The notes beneath the pieces are model-generated. The model had not been told where the DNA came from, did not search any database, and was given only the letters and a program-made list of their open reading frames with translations. A stretch of 51,235 nucleotides of DNA from JAFLUQ01 sp964537995 (GTDB taxonomy: Bacteria > Bacillota > Clostridia > UMGS1883), in NCBI GenBank assembly GCA_964537995.1, contig CAZICW010000006.1, positions 1-51,235 of the forward strand, given 5' to 3'. The position numbers and the translations under genes were made by a program. This document shows, piece after piece, positions 32,582 through 41,667 of the stretch; the first letter of the stretch is position 1; each line of letters begins with the position of its first letter.

Positions 32582-34459
32582 ATGCGGCCGTTTATCATCT
32601 GGCACTGGAACCGTTTGCCGTCGCTCAGAGAGGCGGACAATCAAATAAAATCCTTTTCCGAGCGGGGCTTTTCGGCGGCGGTGATTGTGAACGGCTCGGA
32701 CTTTATGACCGAGGGCTATTTTGAAGCCCTTCGCGGGAGCTGCCGCAGCGCGGGGCGTTACGGCGTAAAGCTGCTGCTTTCCGACGACAGCGGAGCCTTC
32801 GGCGGTCACTGCGGCGGCGAGGTCGTATCGGCGGCGGAATTTCGCGCAAGGGCGATTGTGCTTGTCCGGGAGGAAGCTCTCCCGGAGGGCGAAGCGCCGC
32901 TTTTCGCGGAGGACGGCATGGCGGCGGTTGTGCGCCGAGCCGAGCCGAAAAACGGAATTTGTCCCGCCGACGTGTTCAATCCGCGCGCGGTTTCCGCGTT
33001 TATCAGAGCCTTCCACCGGCGGCTCAAACGCGAAGCGGCGCGTTTTATGGGCTATGAGCTGGCGGGGCTTTGCGTGAAGGCTCCGTTTTCGCCCGATTTT
33101 TGGGAAACGGACGCGTTGCCGTATTCCGATTCTCTCGCCGAGCGGGTAAAGCAAAGGCTTGGAATTGACATTGAAAAGGATGCGGGAAGGCTGTTTTCCG
33201 ATGAAAATATAAGAAAAAAATATAACGCCGAGGCGGAAGCGCTCTGCGCCGAGGTCTATTACGGCGCAATAAATTTGTGGTGCGCCGAAAACGGGCTTAA
33301 AGCCGTCAGGGAGGAAGAAATAAAAGTCTTTTCCGATTCGTCGGACGTGCTTCGCGGGATATACGAGCTTTCGGCGGAAGGGGCGGAGTATATTGCCGCC
33401 GACGGCGACTGCGTGAGCCTTGTCGGGGCGAGCGCCGCCTTTTCCCAAAGGCGCCCCTGCGCGTTCGGCGACAAACTGTGGACGGATGCGGCGGAGAGGC
33501 TTTCTATGCTGTTTGCCGGTCGGCGCGGAGCCGTTGACGAAATGACCGTTTCGCGCGAGGACGGCAAGCCGGCGGAAGGAACGGAGACATACCGTTCCGA
33601 CAGCAAAGAAGCTTCGGCGTATCTGTTTTGCAACGGAACCGACGAACCCGTTTCGGGGATTTTTCGCTTCCCCGACAACCGCCCCGCCTTTGTGTATGAC
33701 ATTTTTTCGGGCGAGAGCTATTTCGCCGGTACGGAAGGAGAAATTAAAGCCACCCTTGAGGTGGGCGGGCTGCTTGCGGTTTTGTGCGGTACGGACGCGG
33801 ACGGCGGAAATTTGCCGCGATTCTTGCGTTCGGGAGTTGTTTTTTCCGCTCCGAAAAAGCCGCGCAAGCTGCAGCTTTGCCTTGCGGGAACGGCGGAAAG
33901 CCTTCTCCGTCTGGAAGAGGGAGCGCGGCATGAGTTTGAAGTCCTCCGCGCCGAAGGAGAGCTGTATGCGGTTTCCGCCGCAGGCGGAGAGGCGGTTTTA
34001 AACGGAGCCGCGCTTAAGCCGTGCGGCAGCTATTTGGATTCCGATTTTACAAAATACAACATAACGGAGCTTGCGCGGCTCGGACAAAATGAGCTTCTGA
34101 CCGCGGAGGGCGCGGCGTTCGTCGTCGGAGAGACGCGAAACGACGGAAAAGAGCTGCCGCCTTCGCCGCCGGTCGGCGCTTCGTCGGGAACGGCGCGGTA
34201 TTTCGGCTTGCGGGAGTACGAAGTCACAATCCCCGACGGAGCGTGCGGCGGAAGCTGTCTGCGTCTGCGAGGCAGCTTTGCTTTAGCGGAAATAAAAATC
34301 GGGCTGCGCCGCGAAAGGCTGTGCCGTTCACCGTTTATGATTTCGCTGTATGACGCCGACGCGGGAAAAACCGCCAAAATCAAAATATACAGTGATTTGC
34401 TCGGCTTCCCCGGCGAATTGAGCGGCGGCTTTGGACTGACCTCGGCGGAAATATGCTGA
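32582..34459 (+). CDS. Large cytoplasmic protein of unknown function, possibly a divergent glycosidase
   Basis: I do not recognise this 625-residue protein. It has no signal peptide or membrane span. The start (FIIWHWNRLPSLREADNQIKSFSERGFSAAVI) and SPDFWETDALPYSDSLAERVKQRLGIDI resemble the barrel openings of large rhamnosidase-like (GH106-type) or GH2-like enzymes. The C-terminal 200 residues look beta-rich, as in carbohydrate-binding sandwich domains. These are weak likenesses only. The nearest well-formed catalytic motif is absent or changed beyond recognition. The gene has its own promoter divergent from metA and ends 28 bases before convergent gltX. Confidence 0.6.
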   Translation: MRPFIIWHWNRLPSLREADNQIKSFSERGFSAAVIVNGSDFMTEGYFEALRGSCRSAGRYGVKLLLSDDSGAFGGHCGGEVVSAAEFRARAIVLVREEALPEGEAPLFAEDGMAAVVRRAEPKNGICPADVFNPRAVSAFIRAFHRRLKREAARFMGYELAGLCVKAPFSPDFWETDALPYSDSLAERVKQRLGIDIEKDAGRLFSDENIRKKYNAEAEALCAEVYYGAINLWCAENGLKAVREEEIKVFSDSSDVLRGIYELSAEGAEYIAADGDCVSLVGASAAFSQRRPCAFGDKLWTDAAERLSMLFAGRRGAVDEMTVSREDGKPAEGTETYRSDSKEASAYLFCNGTDEPVSGIFRFPDNRPAFVYDIFSGESYFAGTEGEIKATLEVGGLLAVLCGTDADGGNLPRFLRSGVVFSAPKKPRKLQLCLAGTAESLLRLEEGARHEFEVLRAEGELYAVSAAGGEAVLNGAALKPCGSYLDSDFTKYNITELARLGQNELLTAEGAAFVVGETRNDGKELPPSPPVGASSGTARYFGLREYEVTIPDGACGGSCLRLRGSFALAEIKIGLRRERLCRSPFMISLYDADAGKTAKIKIYSDLLGFPGELSGGFGLTSAEIC

Positions 34460-34487
34460 CCGGCGCTTTGTTACATATACGCGGCGC

Positions 34488-36131
34488 TCACTTTATGGAT
34501 TTTGTTATTCTTTCCAAGCTTCTTTCGGCTCCGAGAACCTGTTGAATTTCCCATATATCGGGGGAATTGCGCCGTCCCGTGAGCGCGACGCGGATTACGG
34601 AGCTGACATCACCGACGTGTCCCTTATACGCGTCGGGATTTTTCTTATACAGCTTGGGCTGAGGCGCGAAGCCCAGCTCCTCGGCAATCGCGCGCACCTT
34701 GGCAAACCAGTCCGTCTGACTGTCGTCATAGCTGTAGACAGCGGCGTAGCGGCGCAAAATTTCCGCGCGGTCGGCTTCGGAGACGTTTTCGGGAAAGTCG
34801 TCCTCCGCTTTGAAAAGCTCGTCGAAGAAAAAGCTGTAAAATTCCTTGGACTGCCGCCAGCAGCTTATGTCCTTGCGGGGCTTTTCGCCGCCGCGGCCGA
34901 TAGAAATCATTGCAAGAGAAAACTTTGGGTCGCGCGTGAGCAGGCGGAAATATTCCCCGTCGCATTCCTTTGCCCACTCGGTGAGCGCGGAATAAACCTC
35001 GTCGGCGGAGAGCGCGGCAAGGATGTTTTTGCTGACGTCGTTCAGCTTGTCAAGGTCGAAAAGCGAACCGCTTACGCCCATTTTTGACGGCGAAAAGGGG
35101 AAGCTTTCAATCGGCGCGGAGGGATTGCTCATGCGCCACTCTTCAAAATTCGAGTTTAAAACCGTCATCAAATATTCCCAGACCGCGTTCGGAAGATAAC
35201 CCTCGTTTTTATAGTAGTCAAGAGAAAGCTCGGGATCCTTGCGCTTGCTGAGCTTACGCTTCGTGCCGCCGTCAAGCTTCATAAGCTGCGCCGTGTGGCA
35301 GTAAACGGGCGGCTTCCAGCCGAAGGCGTCAAACAGGGCGATGTGGAACGGCAGCGTTGCCAGCCATTCCTCCCCGCGGACAACGTGAGTAGTCCGCATA
35401 AGGTGGTCGTCAATGACATGAGCGAAATGATAGGTCGGAATACCGTCGCTTTTGAGCAGAACAAAATCGGTTTCGTTTACGGGCATGGACAGCTCTCCGC
35501 GTATCGCGTCGTTTATTTTGAAATATTTTCCGCAGGGCTCCGGCGCACGGAAACGCAGCACAAACGGAGAGCCCTTTTGCAGTTCGGCTTCGATTTGCTC
35601 AAGCGTCCATGTGCGGTGCGCCGCCCATTTACCGTAATAGCCGAAGTTGGCTTTTTCCGCCTCCTGCCTTTCGTGAACGGCGGCAAGCTCCTCCTCGGTG
35701 CAAAAGCACGGATACGCCCGTCCCTCGGCGACAAGCCTTTTGGCAAAGCAGTGATATATTTCCGCCCTTTGACGCTGCCAATACGGACCGTAGGCGCCTT
35801 TTTCGCCTTCCTTGCACGCGCCCTCGTCAAATTCAACGCCGAAATAGCGCAGGGTGTCGATTATAACGTCAACCGCCCCCTCGACCCTTCGCTTATCGTC
35901 GGTGTCTTCGATGCGGAGGTAGAAAACTCCGCCGCTGAGATGGGCAAGGCGTTCGTCGGTAATCGCGCCGAAAAGGTTGCCGAGGTGAATGAAGCCCGTC
36001 GGAGACGGGCCCAGCCGCGTCACCTTCGCTCCTTCGGGGAGGGAACGTTCGGGATAGAGCCGCTCGTAATATTCGGGGGTCTTGTCAATATTCGGGAAAA
36101 GTAGCTGCGCAAGCTTTTGATTGTCGTTCAT
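34488..36131 (-). CDS. gltX: Glutamate--tRNA ligase
   Basis: This class I synthetase charges tRNA with glutamate. The HIGH-type motif is HLGN (49-52, in GPSPTGFIHLGNLFG) and the KMSKS-type motif is KLSKR (293-297). The anticodon-binding helical part lies in the C-terminal 200 residues. At 547 residues it is slightly longer than the common 480-500. AAGGAG precedes the ATG. In an organism with GatCAB, GluRS often also charges tRNA(Gln). Whether this one does so cannot be read here. Confidence 0.95.
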   Translation of the reverse strand: MNDNQKLAQLLFPNIDKTPEYYERLYPERSLPEGAKVTRLGPSPTGFIHLGNLFGAITDERLAHLSGGVFYLRIEDTDDKRRVEGAVDVIIDTLRYFGVEFDEGACKEGEKGAYGPYWQRQRAEIYHCFAKRLVAEGRAYPCFCTEEELAAVHERQEAEKANFGYYGKWAAHRTWTLEQIEAELQKGSPFVLRFRAPEPCGKYFKINDAIRGELSMPVNETDFVLLKSDGIPTYHFAHVIDDHLMRTTHVVRGEEWLATLPFHIALFDAFGWKPPVYCHTAQLMKLDGGTKRKLSKRKDPELSLDYYKNEGYLPNAVWEYLMTVLNSNFEEWRMSNPSAPIESFPFSPSKMGVSGSLFDLDKLNDVSKNILAALSADEVYSALTEWAKECDGEYFRLLTRDPKFSLAMISIGRGGEKPRKDISCWRQSKEFYSFFFDELFKAEDDFPENVSEADRAEILRRYAAVYSYDDSQTDWFAKVRAIAEELGFAPQPKLYKKNPDAYKGHVGDVSSVIRVALTGRRNSPDIWEIQQVLGAERSLERITKSIK

Positions 36132-36230
36132 GTTTTTTCTCCTTGTATAATATTGTGTAATTTGGGTCGGCGGGCTTTGGCATATTCGCGATAAAACGGC
36201 TTTGGGACGGGGAAGTCCTTTTTTTCGCTT

Positions 36231-37382
36231 TCATATTCCGTTCTCAAAATAGCCCACAAATTCTATTTTCGTTCCGAAGAGCTCTCCGCAGAGGTCGATG
36301 AAGTAGTTGTCGGTCATTGACGCAATGTAGTCAACGACAATGTCGTCGGGCGCGGTTTCTTCCTCATAGGGGACAGCCTCGCCGTAGTAGGCGCGCCGCG
36401 TATTCACAAATTTGATATGGTGACGGGCGGTTATGCCGTTTTTATTCTTTACGTCTTTCAGCAGATATTCGTACAGACGCTCGAACAGGGGCTTGATTTC
36501 CGTCCGGTAACGCCGGATTAATTCCGGAACCATGTATATTGTGTCGTAGTTATCCATCTTGCCGCGCGTCAGCAGATTGAAATATTCCTCGTCGAGACAA
36601 AGAAAATCCTTACCGAAGCTGTTTTCGACCAGGTTTACGGTGATGTTGTTTATAAACCTTGAATTATAATCTCCCTCGGTGCGGATAAAATCAATTCTTT
36701 CCGCGTCCTGCCTGTCCTTGCCGACGTAGGCTACAATGTCGCAAATGCGGACGACGCAGCCTTCGAGAGTGTTCGGGATAAGCTCTTTGTTCCTTTTTGC
36801 GTCGGCACGGCAGAGCGCCAGCTTGCCGTCAAGCTCGGCAAAGGAGGTCATCGGCACGGGACGGTATTCCTTAAGCTCCATCTCTCCGTTGTGGCAGAGG
36901 ATTCCGTTCAGAACGTCAAGGCTTATGTTGAGGCGGAAAATCTCATCAAGAACACGGACGCCGTGGACATTGTGACTGAAATATTTTCCCGTGCGGGAAT
37001 GATAAATCGCGCTCAGGAACTCCTCTCCGGCGTGACCGAAAGGGGTGTGGCCAATGTCGTGACCGAGGGCGATTGCTTCAATCAGGTCGCAGTCAAGCCC
37101 CAGCAAACGGCCTATGTTTCGGGCTATGCGGGAAACGAGCTGAACGTGGAGAGCGCGGCGGGTTATATCATCGTTTTTGTAAAACGAGAAGACCTGAGTT
37201 TTATCGCTGTAGCGGTTATAGTAGGGATGGTGGAGGATTTTTTCCACGTCGCGGATATAGGCGGGCCGCCAGAGCGAAGGCTTATCACGGTCGGGATCAC
37301 GGCGGACGGTCTGTTTTGGCATACCGTCGCGTTCGGCTATTTTCCGCTGAATTTCGGGTGAAAGCCGAAGATATTTTTCCAT
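36231..37382 (-). CDS. HD-domain dNTP triphosphohydrolase (dGTPase-like)
   Basis: This dGTPase-family enzyme hydrolyses a deoxynucleoside triphosphate to nucleoside and triphosphate. The HD metal motif is GHDIGHTPFGHAGEE (HD at 108-109), and an upstream histidine lies in RRALHVQLVSRIARN. The length of 383 is within the family range. AAAGGAG precedes the ATG. It has its own promoter and lies 99 bases upstream of gltX with no strong promoter between, so the two may share a transcript. Substrate preference is unknown. Confidence 0.88.
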   Translation of the reverse strand: MEKYLRLSPEIQRKIAERDGMPKQTVRRDPDRDKPSLWRPAYIRDVEKILHHPYYNRYSDKTQVFSFYKNDDITRRALHVQLVSRIARNIGRLLGLDCDLIEAIALGHDIGHTPFGHAGEEFLSAIYHSRTGKYFSHNVHGVRVLDEIFRLNISLDVLNGILCHNGEMELKEYRPVPMTSFAELDGKLALCRADAKRNKELIPNTLEGCVVRICDIVAYVGKDRQDAERIDFIRTEGDYNSRFINNITVNLVENSFGKDFLCLDEEYFNLLTRGKMDNYDTIYMVPELIRRYRTEIKPLFERLYEYLLKDVKNKNGITARHHIKFVNTRRAYYGEAVPYEEETAPDDIVVDYIASMTDNYFIDLCGELFGTKIEFVGYFENGI

Positions 37383-37433
37383 ATAAACCGCTCCTTTAAA
37401 AAATCAGTGACAAACAAAATAACATACAGTTAT

Positions 37434-37462
37434 ATTTTACCTCTTTTGCGAGGCTTTGTAAA
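37434..37462 (-). promoter_or_regulatory. Promoter of the dGTPase-like gene
   Basis: On the minus strand TTTACA (37462-37457), a 17-base spacer and TAAAAT (37439-37434) stand about 50 bases before the gene. An inverted repeat (CCTCTTT / AAAGAGG, 37440-37466) fills the space between the two hexamers and could be an operator. Confidence 0.6.
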
Positions 37463-37501
37463 GAGGCAAATTTGAAATTTCCATAAATCGAACGCAGATT
37501 G

Positions 37502-37546
37502 AAAAGATTGCGCCGCAAAGCCTGCCGACGGTTTTTGCGACGCAAT
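37502..37546 (-). terminator. Terminator after rlmH
   Basis: A 13-base stem with one G-U pair (37546-37534 with 37519-37507) is followed on the minus strand by CTTTTC. It stands a few bases after the rlmH stop. The T run is short, so efficiency is uncertain. Confidence 0.55.
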
Positions 37547-37554
37547 TTTGAGCT

Positions 37555-38031
37555 TTATTTGTGGTATGTTTCGTGCGCGTTAATTTTAAAGCACCGATAG
37601 AGCTGCTCGGCAAGGATAAGACGGGCAAGCCTGTGAGGCAGGGTGATTTTGCCGAGACTAAGGCGAAAATCAGCTCTTTTCTTTACTTCGTCGGCAAGCC
37701 CCAGAGAGCCGCCGATTATATAGGATATTGAGGAACGCGCGCAAAAAATGTCCTCGGTTTTCGCCGCCCATTCCTCGCTGGACAGCTCCTTCCCTTCCAC
37801 GCACAGAGCAATCACATAGTCGCTTTTCCCGATCGATTTTAAAATATCCGCTCCCTCGGCGGCAAGCACAGCCCGCTTTTCGCCCTCGGTCGGATTGTCG
37901 GGGATTTTGCGGTCGGGCAGCTCGACCACTTTGAAGGCGCAAAAACGCCCCAGACGTTTTGTGTATTCGTCAATCGCGTCCCTGAGATATTTTTCCTTGA
38001 TTTTTCCGACGCAAATCAGCGTTATGTTCAT
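37555..38031 (-). CDS. rlmH: 23S rRNA (pseudouridine1915-N3)-methyltransferase RlmH
   Basis: RlmH is a SPOUT methyltransferase that modifies helix 69 of the 23S rRNA on 70S ribosomes. Its 158 residues are the standard length. Hallmarks are ITLICVGKIKEKYLRDAIDEY at the start, IGGSLGLADEVK as the SAM-binding knot and RLILAEQLYRC...ETYHK at the end. AAGGAGCG precedes the ATG. It follows the YycJ-type hydrolase gene by 33 bases, an arrangement common in Gram-positive bacteria. Confidence 0.96.
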   Translation of the reverse strand: MNITLICVGKIKEKYLRDAIDEYTKRLGRFCAFKVVELPDRKIPDNPTEGEKRAVLAAEGADILKSIGKSDYVIALCVEGKELSSEEWAAKTEDIFCARSSISYIIGGSLGLADEVKKRADFRLSLGKITLPHRLARLILAEQLYRCFKINAHETYHK

Positions 38032-38064
38032 AGGCGCTCCTTTTTTACGCTTCTTTTACGCTTC

Positions 38065-38862
38065 CTACGCTTCCAAAACCGGTCCGGGCTTGTATCTGCC
38101 CGCAACCTCTACGCGTATATCGCCGCCGACCTTGCCGCCGATGTGTTCGATGCTCTTTTTGACGGTATCGAAAGCAAGACGGGGAGTGTTGTTTTCGTTT
38201 GAGAGATGTCCGAGCAAAATTTGCTTATCGCCGCCGCACTCCGAAAGCAGCCGCGCACAGAGCGCGCCGCAGACCCTGTTTGAAAGATGACCGACGTCGG
38301 AGAGTATCCTCTGCTTAAGCGGATAAGGGTAAGGGCCGTTCATAAGAAGCCGCTCGTCGTGATTGGCTTCAAGAAGCAGAAGCTCCGAGCCTTTGATGTT
38401 GTCGAAGATATATTTGTCCGCAATTCCGAGGTCGGTCGCGATCGACACGTTTTTCCGCCCGTTGCTTACCGTGAAGCCGAGACTTTCGCAGGCGTCATGC
38501 GAGGTTTTGAACGGGAAAACGACGGCGTCCCCGACGGAAAACGGTACGTCCGCGGCTATACAGCGGATATTTTCGTCGGGGATTTTTCCGACAAGCGAAA
38601 GCATACCGTTCCACGTTCCCATACTGGCGTAAATCGGAAGCCCGTAGCGGCGGCTTACGACGCCTACGCCGCGGATGTGGTCGATATGCTCGTGCGTGAC
38701 AAGTATGGCGGAAAGCTCGGACGGGTCGATTCCGATCTCGCAAAGCCTTTCCGCGGCTGTCTTTCCCGTTATTCCGCAATCTATAAGTATTTTTGTTCCG
38801 TCCGCCTCGACAAGCACGGCATTGCCGCTGCTGCCGGAGCAGAGGGTGCAAAGCTTAAGCAT
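38065..38862 (-). CDS. Metallo-beta-lactamase-fold hydrolase, YycJ/WalJ type
   Basis: This 265-residue MBL-fold protein has LCSGSSGNAVLVEADGTKILIDCG at the start and the zinc motif THEHIDHIRG (H57, H59, D61, H62). YycJ-type proteins are probable nucleases with a role linked to DNA repair and wall homeostasis in Firmicutes. I start at 38862, eleven bases after GGAG. Earlier starts lie on top of that site. It lies between murA and rlmH on one transcript. Confidence 0.87.
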   Translation of the reverse strand: MLKLCTLCSGSSGNAVLVEADGTKILIDCGITGKTAAERLCEIGIDPSELSAILVTHEHIDHIRGVGVVSRRYGLPIYASMGTWNGMLSLVGKIPDENIRCIAADVPFSVGDAVVFPFKTSHDACESLGFTVSNGRKNVSIATDLGIADKYIFDNIKGSELLLLEANHDERLLMNGPYPYPLKQRILSDVGHLSNRVCGALCARLLSECGGDKQILLGHLSNENNTPRLAFDTVKKSIEHIGGKVGGDIRVEVAGRYKPGPVLEA

Positions 38863-38901
38863 ATGTGTCATCAACTCCGTCAAAAAATGGGGGGGAAGGA
38901 C

Positions 38902-40158
38902 TTACATCGAATATATTCTTCCTATGTCCGCGCCGATGGCGCGAAGCCGCCCCTCAATATTGCTGTAGCCGCGGTCAATATAGTGAATGTCGTTTATGAC
39001 GGTCTTTCCCTCGGCGGCAAGTCCGGCAATTATCATTGCCGCTCCCGCGCGGAGGTCGGTCGCGCGGACGGGCGCTCCGCAGAGCTTCCCGCCGTTTATT
39101 ATGGCGCTTTTCCCTTCGACGCGGATGTCCGCGCCCATACGCTGCAGCTCGCCTATATACTGAAAACGTGTTTCCCAAACATCTTCCGTAACGATGCTTG
39201 TCCCATCGGCTACCGAAAGCAGAGCAACCATCTGCGGCTGCATATCCGTCGGGAAGCCGGGGTAGTAATTTGTTTTCACGCGTATGCCGTGCAGAGGGCC
39301 GTTGCGCTCAATGCGGACGCTGTCGTCATATTCGGTTACTGTAACGCCCATTTCCTCCAGCTTGGAAACCACAGAGTCCATATGCTTGGGAATGACGTTC
39401 TTGACAAGCACATTTCCGCCCGCGGCGGCGGCGGCAAGCATAAAAGTGCCGGCTTCAATCTGGTCGGGAATTATGCTGTATGTTCCGCCGTGCATTTTTT
39501 CTACGCCGGTAACGCGGATTGTATCGGTTCCCGCTCCGCGTACGTTCGCGCCCATTGTGTTCAGAAAGTTCGCCACATCGACAACATGAGGCTCCTTGGC
39601 GGCGTTTTCGATTATTGTGCGCCCTCTTGCAAGCACGGAGGCGAGCATGATGTTTATCGTCGCGCCGACACTGGCGGTGTCAAGGTAAATTGTGTTGCCG
39701 CGAAGCTCCTCCGCTTCGGCGATTATCTGCCCGCGCACCGTCGCTACGGTTGCGCCGAGCTTGCGAAAGCCCTTTTCGTGGAGGTTCATCGGGCGCTGAC
39801 CGAAGTTGCAGCCGCCCGGCAAAGCAACCTCCGCCTTGCCGACACGGCCGAGAAGCGAGCCGAGAAGATAATAGGACGCTCGCATTTTGCTGGCCATATC
39901 GTAAGGCGCCACATGGGTTTTGATGTTTCTCGCGTCTATTTCGATTGTATTTTCGTCTATATTATTAACCTCTGCTCCCAGGTGGGATAGCATTTGCGTT
40001 ATAAGCTTAACGTCTTTTATGTCGGGGATGTTTTCCAAACGGCATATTCCGTCCACCAAAATAACGGCGGGAATAATTGCGACAGCGGCATTTTTGGCTC
40101 CGCATACGGTAATTTCTCCGTGAAGCTTGTTACCGCCCGAAATTTCAAGCTTTTCCAA
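38902..40158 (-). CDS. murA: UDP-N-acetylglucosamine 1-carboxyvinyltransferase
   Basis: MurA catalyses the first committed step of peptidoglycan synthesis, joining enolpyruvate to UDP-GlcNAc in the cytoplasm. The active-site lysine K22 (CGAKNAA) and the fosfomycin-target cysteine C117 (GGCNFGQRP) are present. The start codon is a TTG at 40158, nine bases after AAGGTAGG. This gives the family-typical opening LEKLEISGGNKLHGE. Further upstream TTG codons extend the frame into the promoter and are unlikely. The yycJ-type and rlmH genes follow. Confidence 0.93.
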   Translation of the reverse strand: MEKLEISGGNKLHGEITVCGAKNAAVAIIPAVILVDGICRLENIPDIKDVKLITQMLSHLGAEVNNIDENTIEIDARNIKTHVAPYDMASKMRASYYLLGSLLGRVGKAEVALPGGCNFGQRPMNLHEKGFRKLGATVATVRGQIIAEAEELRGNTIYLDTASVGATINIMLASVLARGRTIIENAAKEPHVVDVANFLNTMGANVRGAGTDTIRVTGVEKMHGGTYSIIPDQIEAGTFMLAAAAAGGNVLVKNVIPKHMDSVVSKLEEMGVTVTEYDDSVRIERNGPLHGIRVKTNYYPGFPTDMQPQMVALLSVADGTSIVTEDVWETRFQYIGELQRMGADIRVEGKSAIINGGKLCGAPVRATDLRAGAAMIIAGLAAEGKTVINDIHYIDRGYSNIEGRLRAIGADIGRIYSM

Positions 40159-40182
40159 AAAGACACACCTACCTTTACGCAA

Positions 40183-40211
40183 ATTATACAACAACTCCGT
40201 AAAAAAATCAA
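40183..40211 (-). promoter_or_regulatory. Promoter of the murA operon
   Basis: On the minus strand TTGATT (40211-40206), a 17-base spacer and TATAAT (40188-40183) stand about 25 bases before the TTG start, leaving a leader of about 20 bases. Confidence 0.7.
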
Positions 40212-40238
40212 GTAAAAATTAAGAAATATTAAAATTCC

Positions 40239-40267
40239 TTGCAAAATTAAAATAAACATGGTATAAT
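40239..40267 (+). promoter_or_regulatory. Promoter of the stalk-domain protein gene
   Basis: TTGCAA (40239-40244), a 17-base spacer and TATAAT (40262-40267) lie about 55 bases before the start. It diverges from the murA promoter. Confidence 0.7.
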
Positions 40268-40323
40268 AAATCCGTTCCATGCGTTTGCGCGGAAATTTTA
40301 TCGAGATATTTGGAGATGCGCTT

Positions 40324-41586
40324 ATGAGAAAAATTTTCGTTTTAATACTGACTCTTGCTTCGCTGATTTTCGCGCTTCCCGCGCTTGCGGACGGTGACGG
40401 AATAACCGTGCTTTATAACGGCTTGGCAATGAGCTTTGCCGACGCCGAGCCGACAGTGATTTCCGACCGTGTAATGCTGCCGTTCCGCGCGGTTTTTGAA
40501 CAAATGAACGCCGAGGTGACATATGATAACGAAACGCGCACCGTTTACGCGGATACGGGCGAAAGGGAGCTTTACTTCTCGCTGGATTCGGCGGAAATTT
40601 ATCTTAAGGGCGCGCGGGAGCCTGTTTGCGTAATGGACGTGCCGCCGGTGGTAGAGAACGGGCGGACGCTTATTCCCGTACGCGCCGTGAGCGAGGCGGC
40701 GGGACTTACTGTCGGCTGGGACAGCGGCGAGAGGACGGTTGTCATAATCGACGACGCCGCGGTGGCGCGCAGTATTGCCAACGCCTGCCCGGATCTGAAT
40801 ATGCTCGCGAAGCTTTACGAAAATCCGGCGAAAATATATACTCATACCGAAACGACAAGGGTCTATGCCCCCGATTACGCAATTACGGCAAAAGCCGAGA
40901 CTACGGCTGACGGCGAGGCGCAAAGAAGCGTCGCCGCGGCGGAAATAACGGTCGGCGGACAGACCGCGTCGGGCAGCATTGAGGTAATTGTAACGCGAAA
41001 CGAACTTATGTTCAAAACGGATCTCGCGGAAAAGCTCGGCGATGCGCTTCCCGAAGCATGGGCAAAATATGTAAAGGCGGATAAGTGGTATTCGGCGGAC
41101 TGGGGCGAGCTGGAGGAGTACATTTCCGGCTCGGACAGCGGCTTTCTTGCCGCGGCGGTCGGCGGAGCGCTTGATGAAACGGACGGAAGAAACCTTGTAA
41201 ACGGACTGATTTCCTCTGTAACCGAGGGGCTTGATCCGAACAGCGCGGCGGACGCGAGACTCATTCCCGTCGGACTTGAAGCCGTAAGCCGTATCTTCGG
41301 CGCCGATAAGCTCAAAATAACCCGCAATTCCGACGGCTCCGCGGAAATGCGCCTTAATTTTTCGCGCGAGGACAGTGAAAGCCTCATCGACGGCGGCGCG
41401 TACCTTTCGTATTCGGCGACCTATTCCGGCGGCGTCGCCATAGCGTCGGAAGCAATAATCGAATTCGGCGAATTTAGATTTGAAAACTCGGCGAGGGGCT
41501 CCGCGGAGGGTATCATCGAGAAAATCGAGCTGCCCGCGTCAACGGTGAATTTCGTGGATGTGCTGTACACAGCCGCCGGATTTTAA
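40324..41586 (+). CDS. Secreted protein with copper-amine-oxidase-type stalk domain
   Basis: This 420-residue exported protein starts with a clear signal peptide (MRKIFVLILTLASLIFALPALA). Residues about 25-130 form a stalk domain of the copper amine oxidase N-terminal type, with two repeats ending in MLPFRAVFEQMNAEV and LIPVRAVSEAAGLTVGW. The remaining 290 residues are acidic and of unknown fold. No amine oxidase catalytic domain is present. GGAG precedes the ATG by eight bases. A related stalk domain occurs in the secreted metallopeptidase at 11737-13698. It is probably a surface protein of unknown role. Confidence 0.8.
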   Translation: MRKIFVLILTLASLIFALPALADGDGITVLYNGLAMSFADAEPTVISDRVMLPFRAVFEQMNAEVTYDNETRTVYADTGERELYFSLDSAEIYLKGAREPVCVMDVPPVVENGRTLIPVRAVSEAAGLTVGWDSGERTVVIIDDAAVARSIANACPDLNMLAKLYENPAKIYTHTETTRVYAPDYAITAKAETTADGEAQRSVAAAEITVGGQTASGSIEVIVTRNELMFKTDLAEKLGDALPEAWAKYVKADKWYSADWGELEEYISGSDSGFLAAAVGGALDETDGRNLVNGLISSVTEGLDPNSAADARLIPVGLEAVSRIFGADKLKITRNSDGSAEMRLNFSREDSESLIDGGAYLSYSATYSGGVAIASEAIIEFGEFRFENSARGSAEGIIEKIELPASTVNFVDVLYTAAGF

Positions 41587-41604
41587 CTTTTTGGGATTTA
41601 CATA

Positions 41605-41634
41605 TTGACAAACAAGAGAAATTTGCGGTAATAT
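41605..41634 (+). promoter_or_regulatory. Promoter of the aspS-gatC/gatA/gatB operon
   Basis: TTGACA (41605-41610), an 18-base spacer and TAATAT (41629-41634) stand about 30 bases before the start. No T-box leader fits in this short space. Confidence 0.65.
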
Positions 41635-41667
41635 ATAAAATAAGATTGCAAAACGGAGATGTTTTAT

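Noticed and set aside
32555..33931. Minus-strand open frame opposite the 625-residue unknown gene
   Set aside because: I weighed this because the sense gene is unknown. The plus-strand frame is longer, has a promoter and ribosome site, and shows ordinary protein composition. The antisense product is arginine-rich like other shadow frames here.
38287..39990. Long plus-strand open frame opposite murA and the yycJ-type gene
   Set aside because: It spans two well-supported genes on the other strand and shows no domain or start signal.
41587..41667. T-box leader before the aspS operon
   Set aside because: Only about 30 bases lie between the predicted transcript start and the start codon, too few for a T-box.
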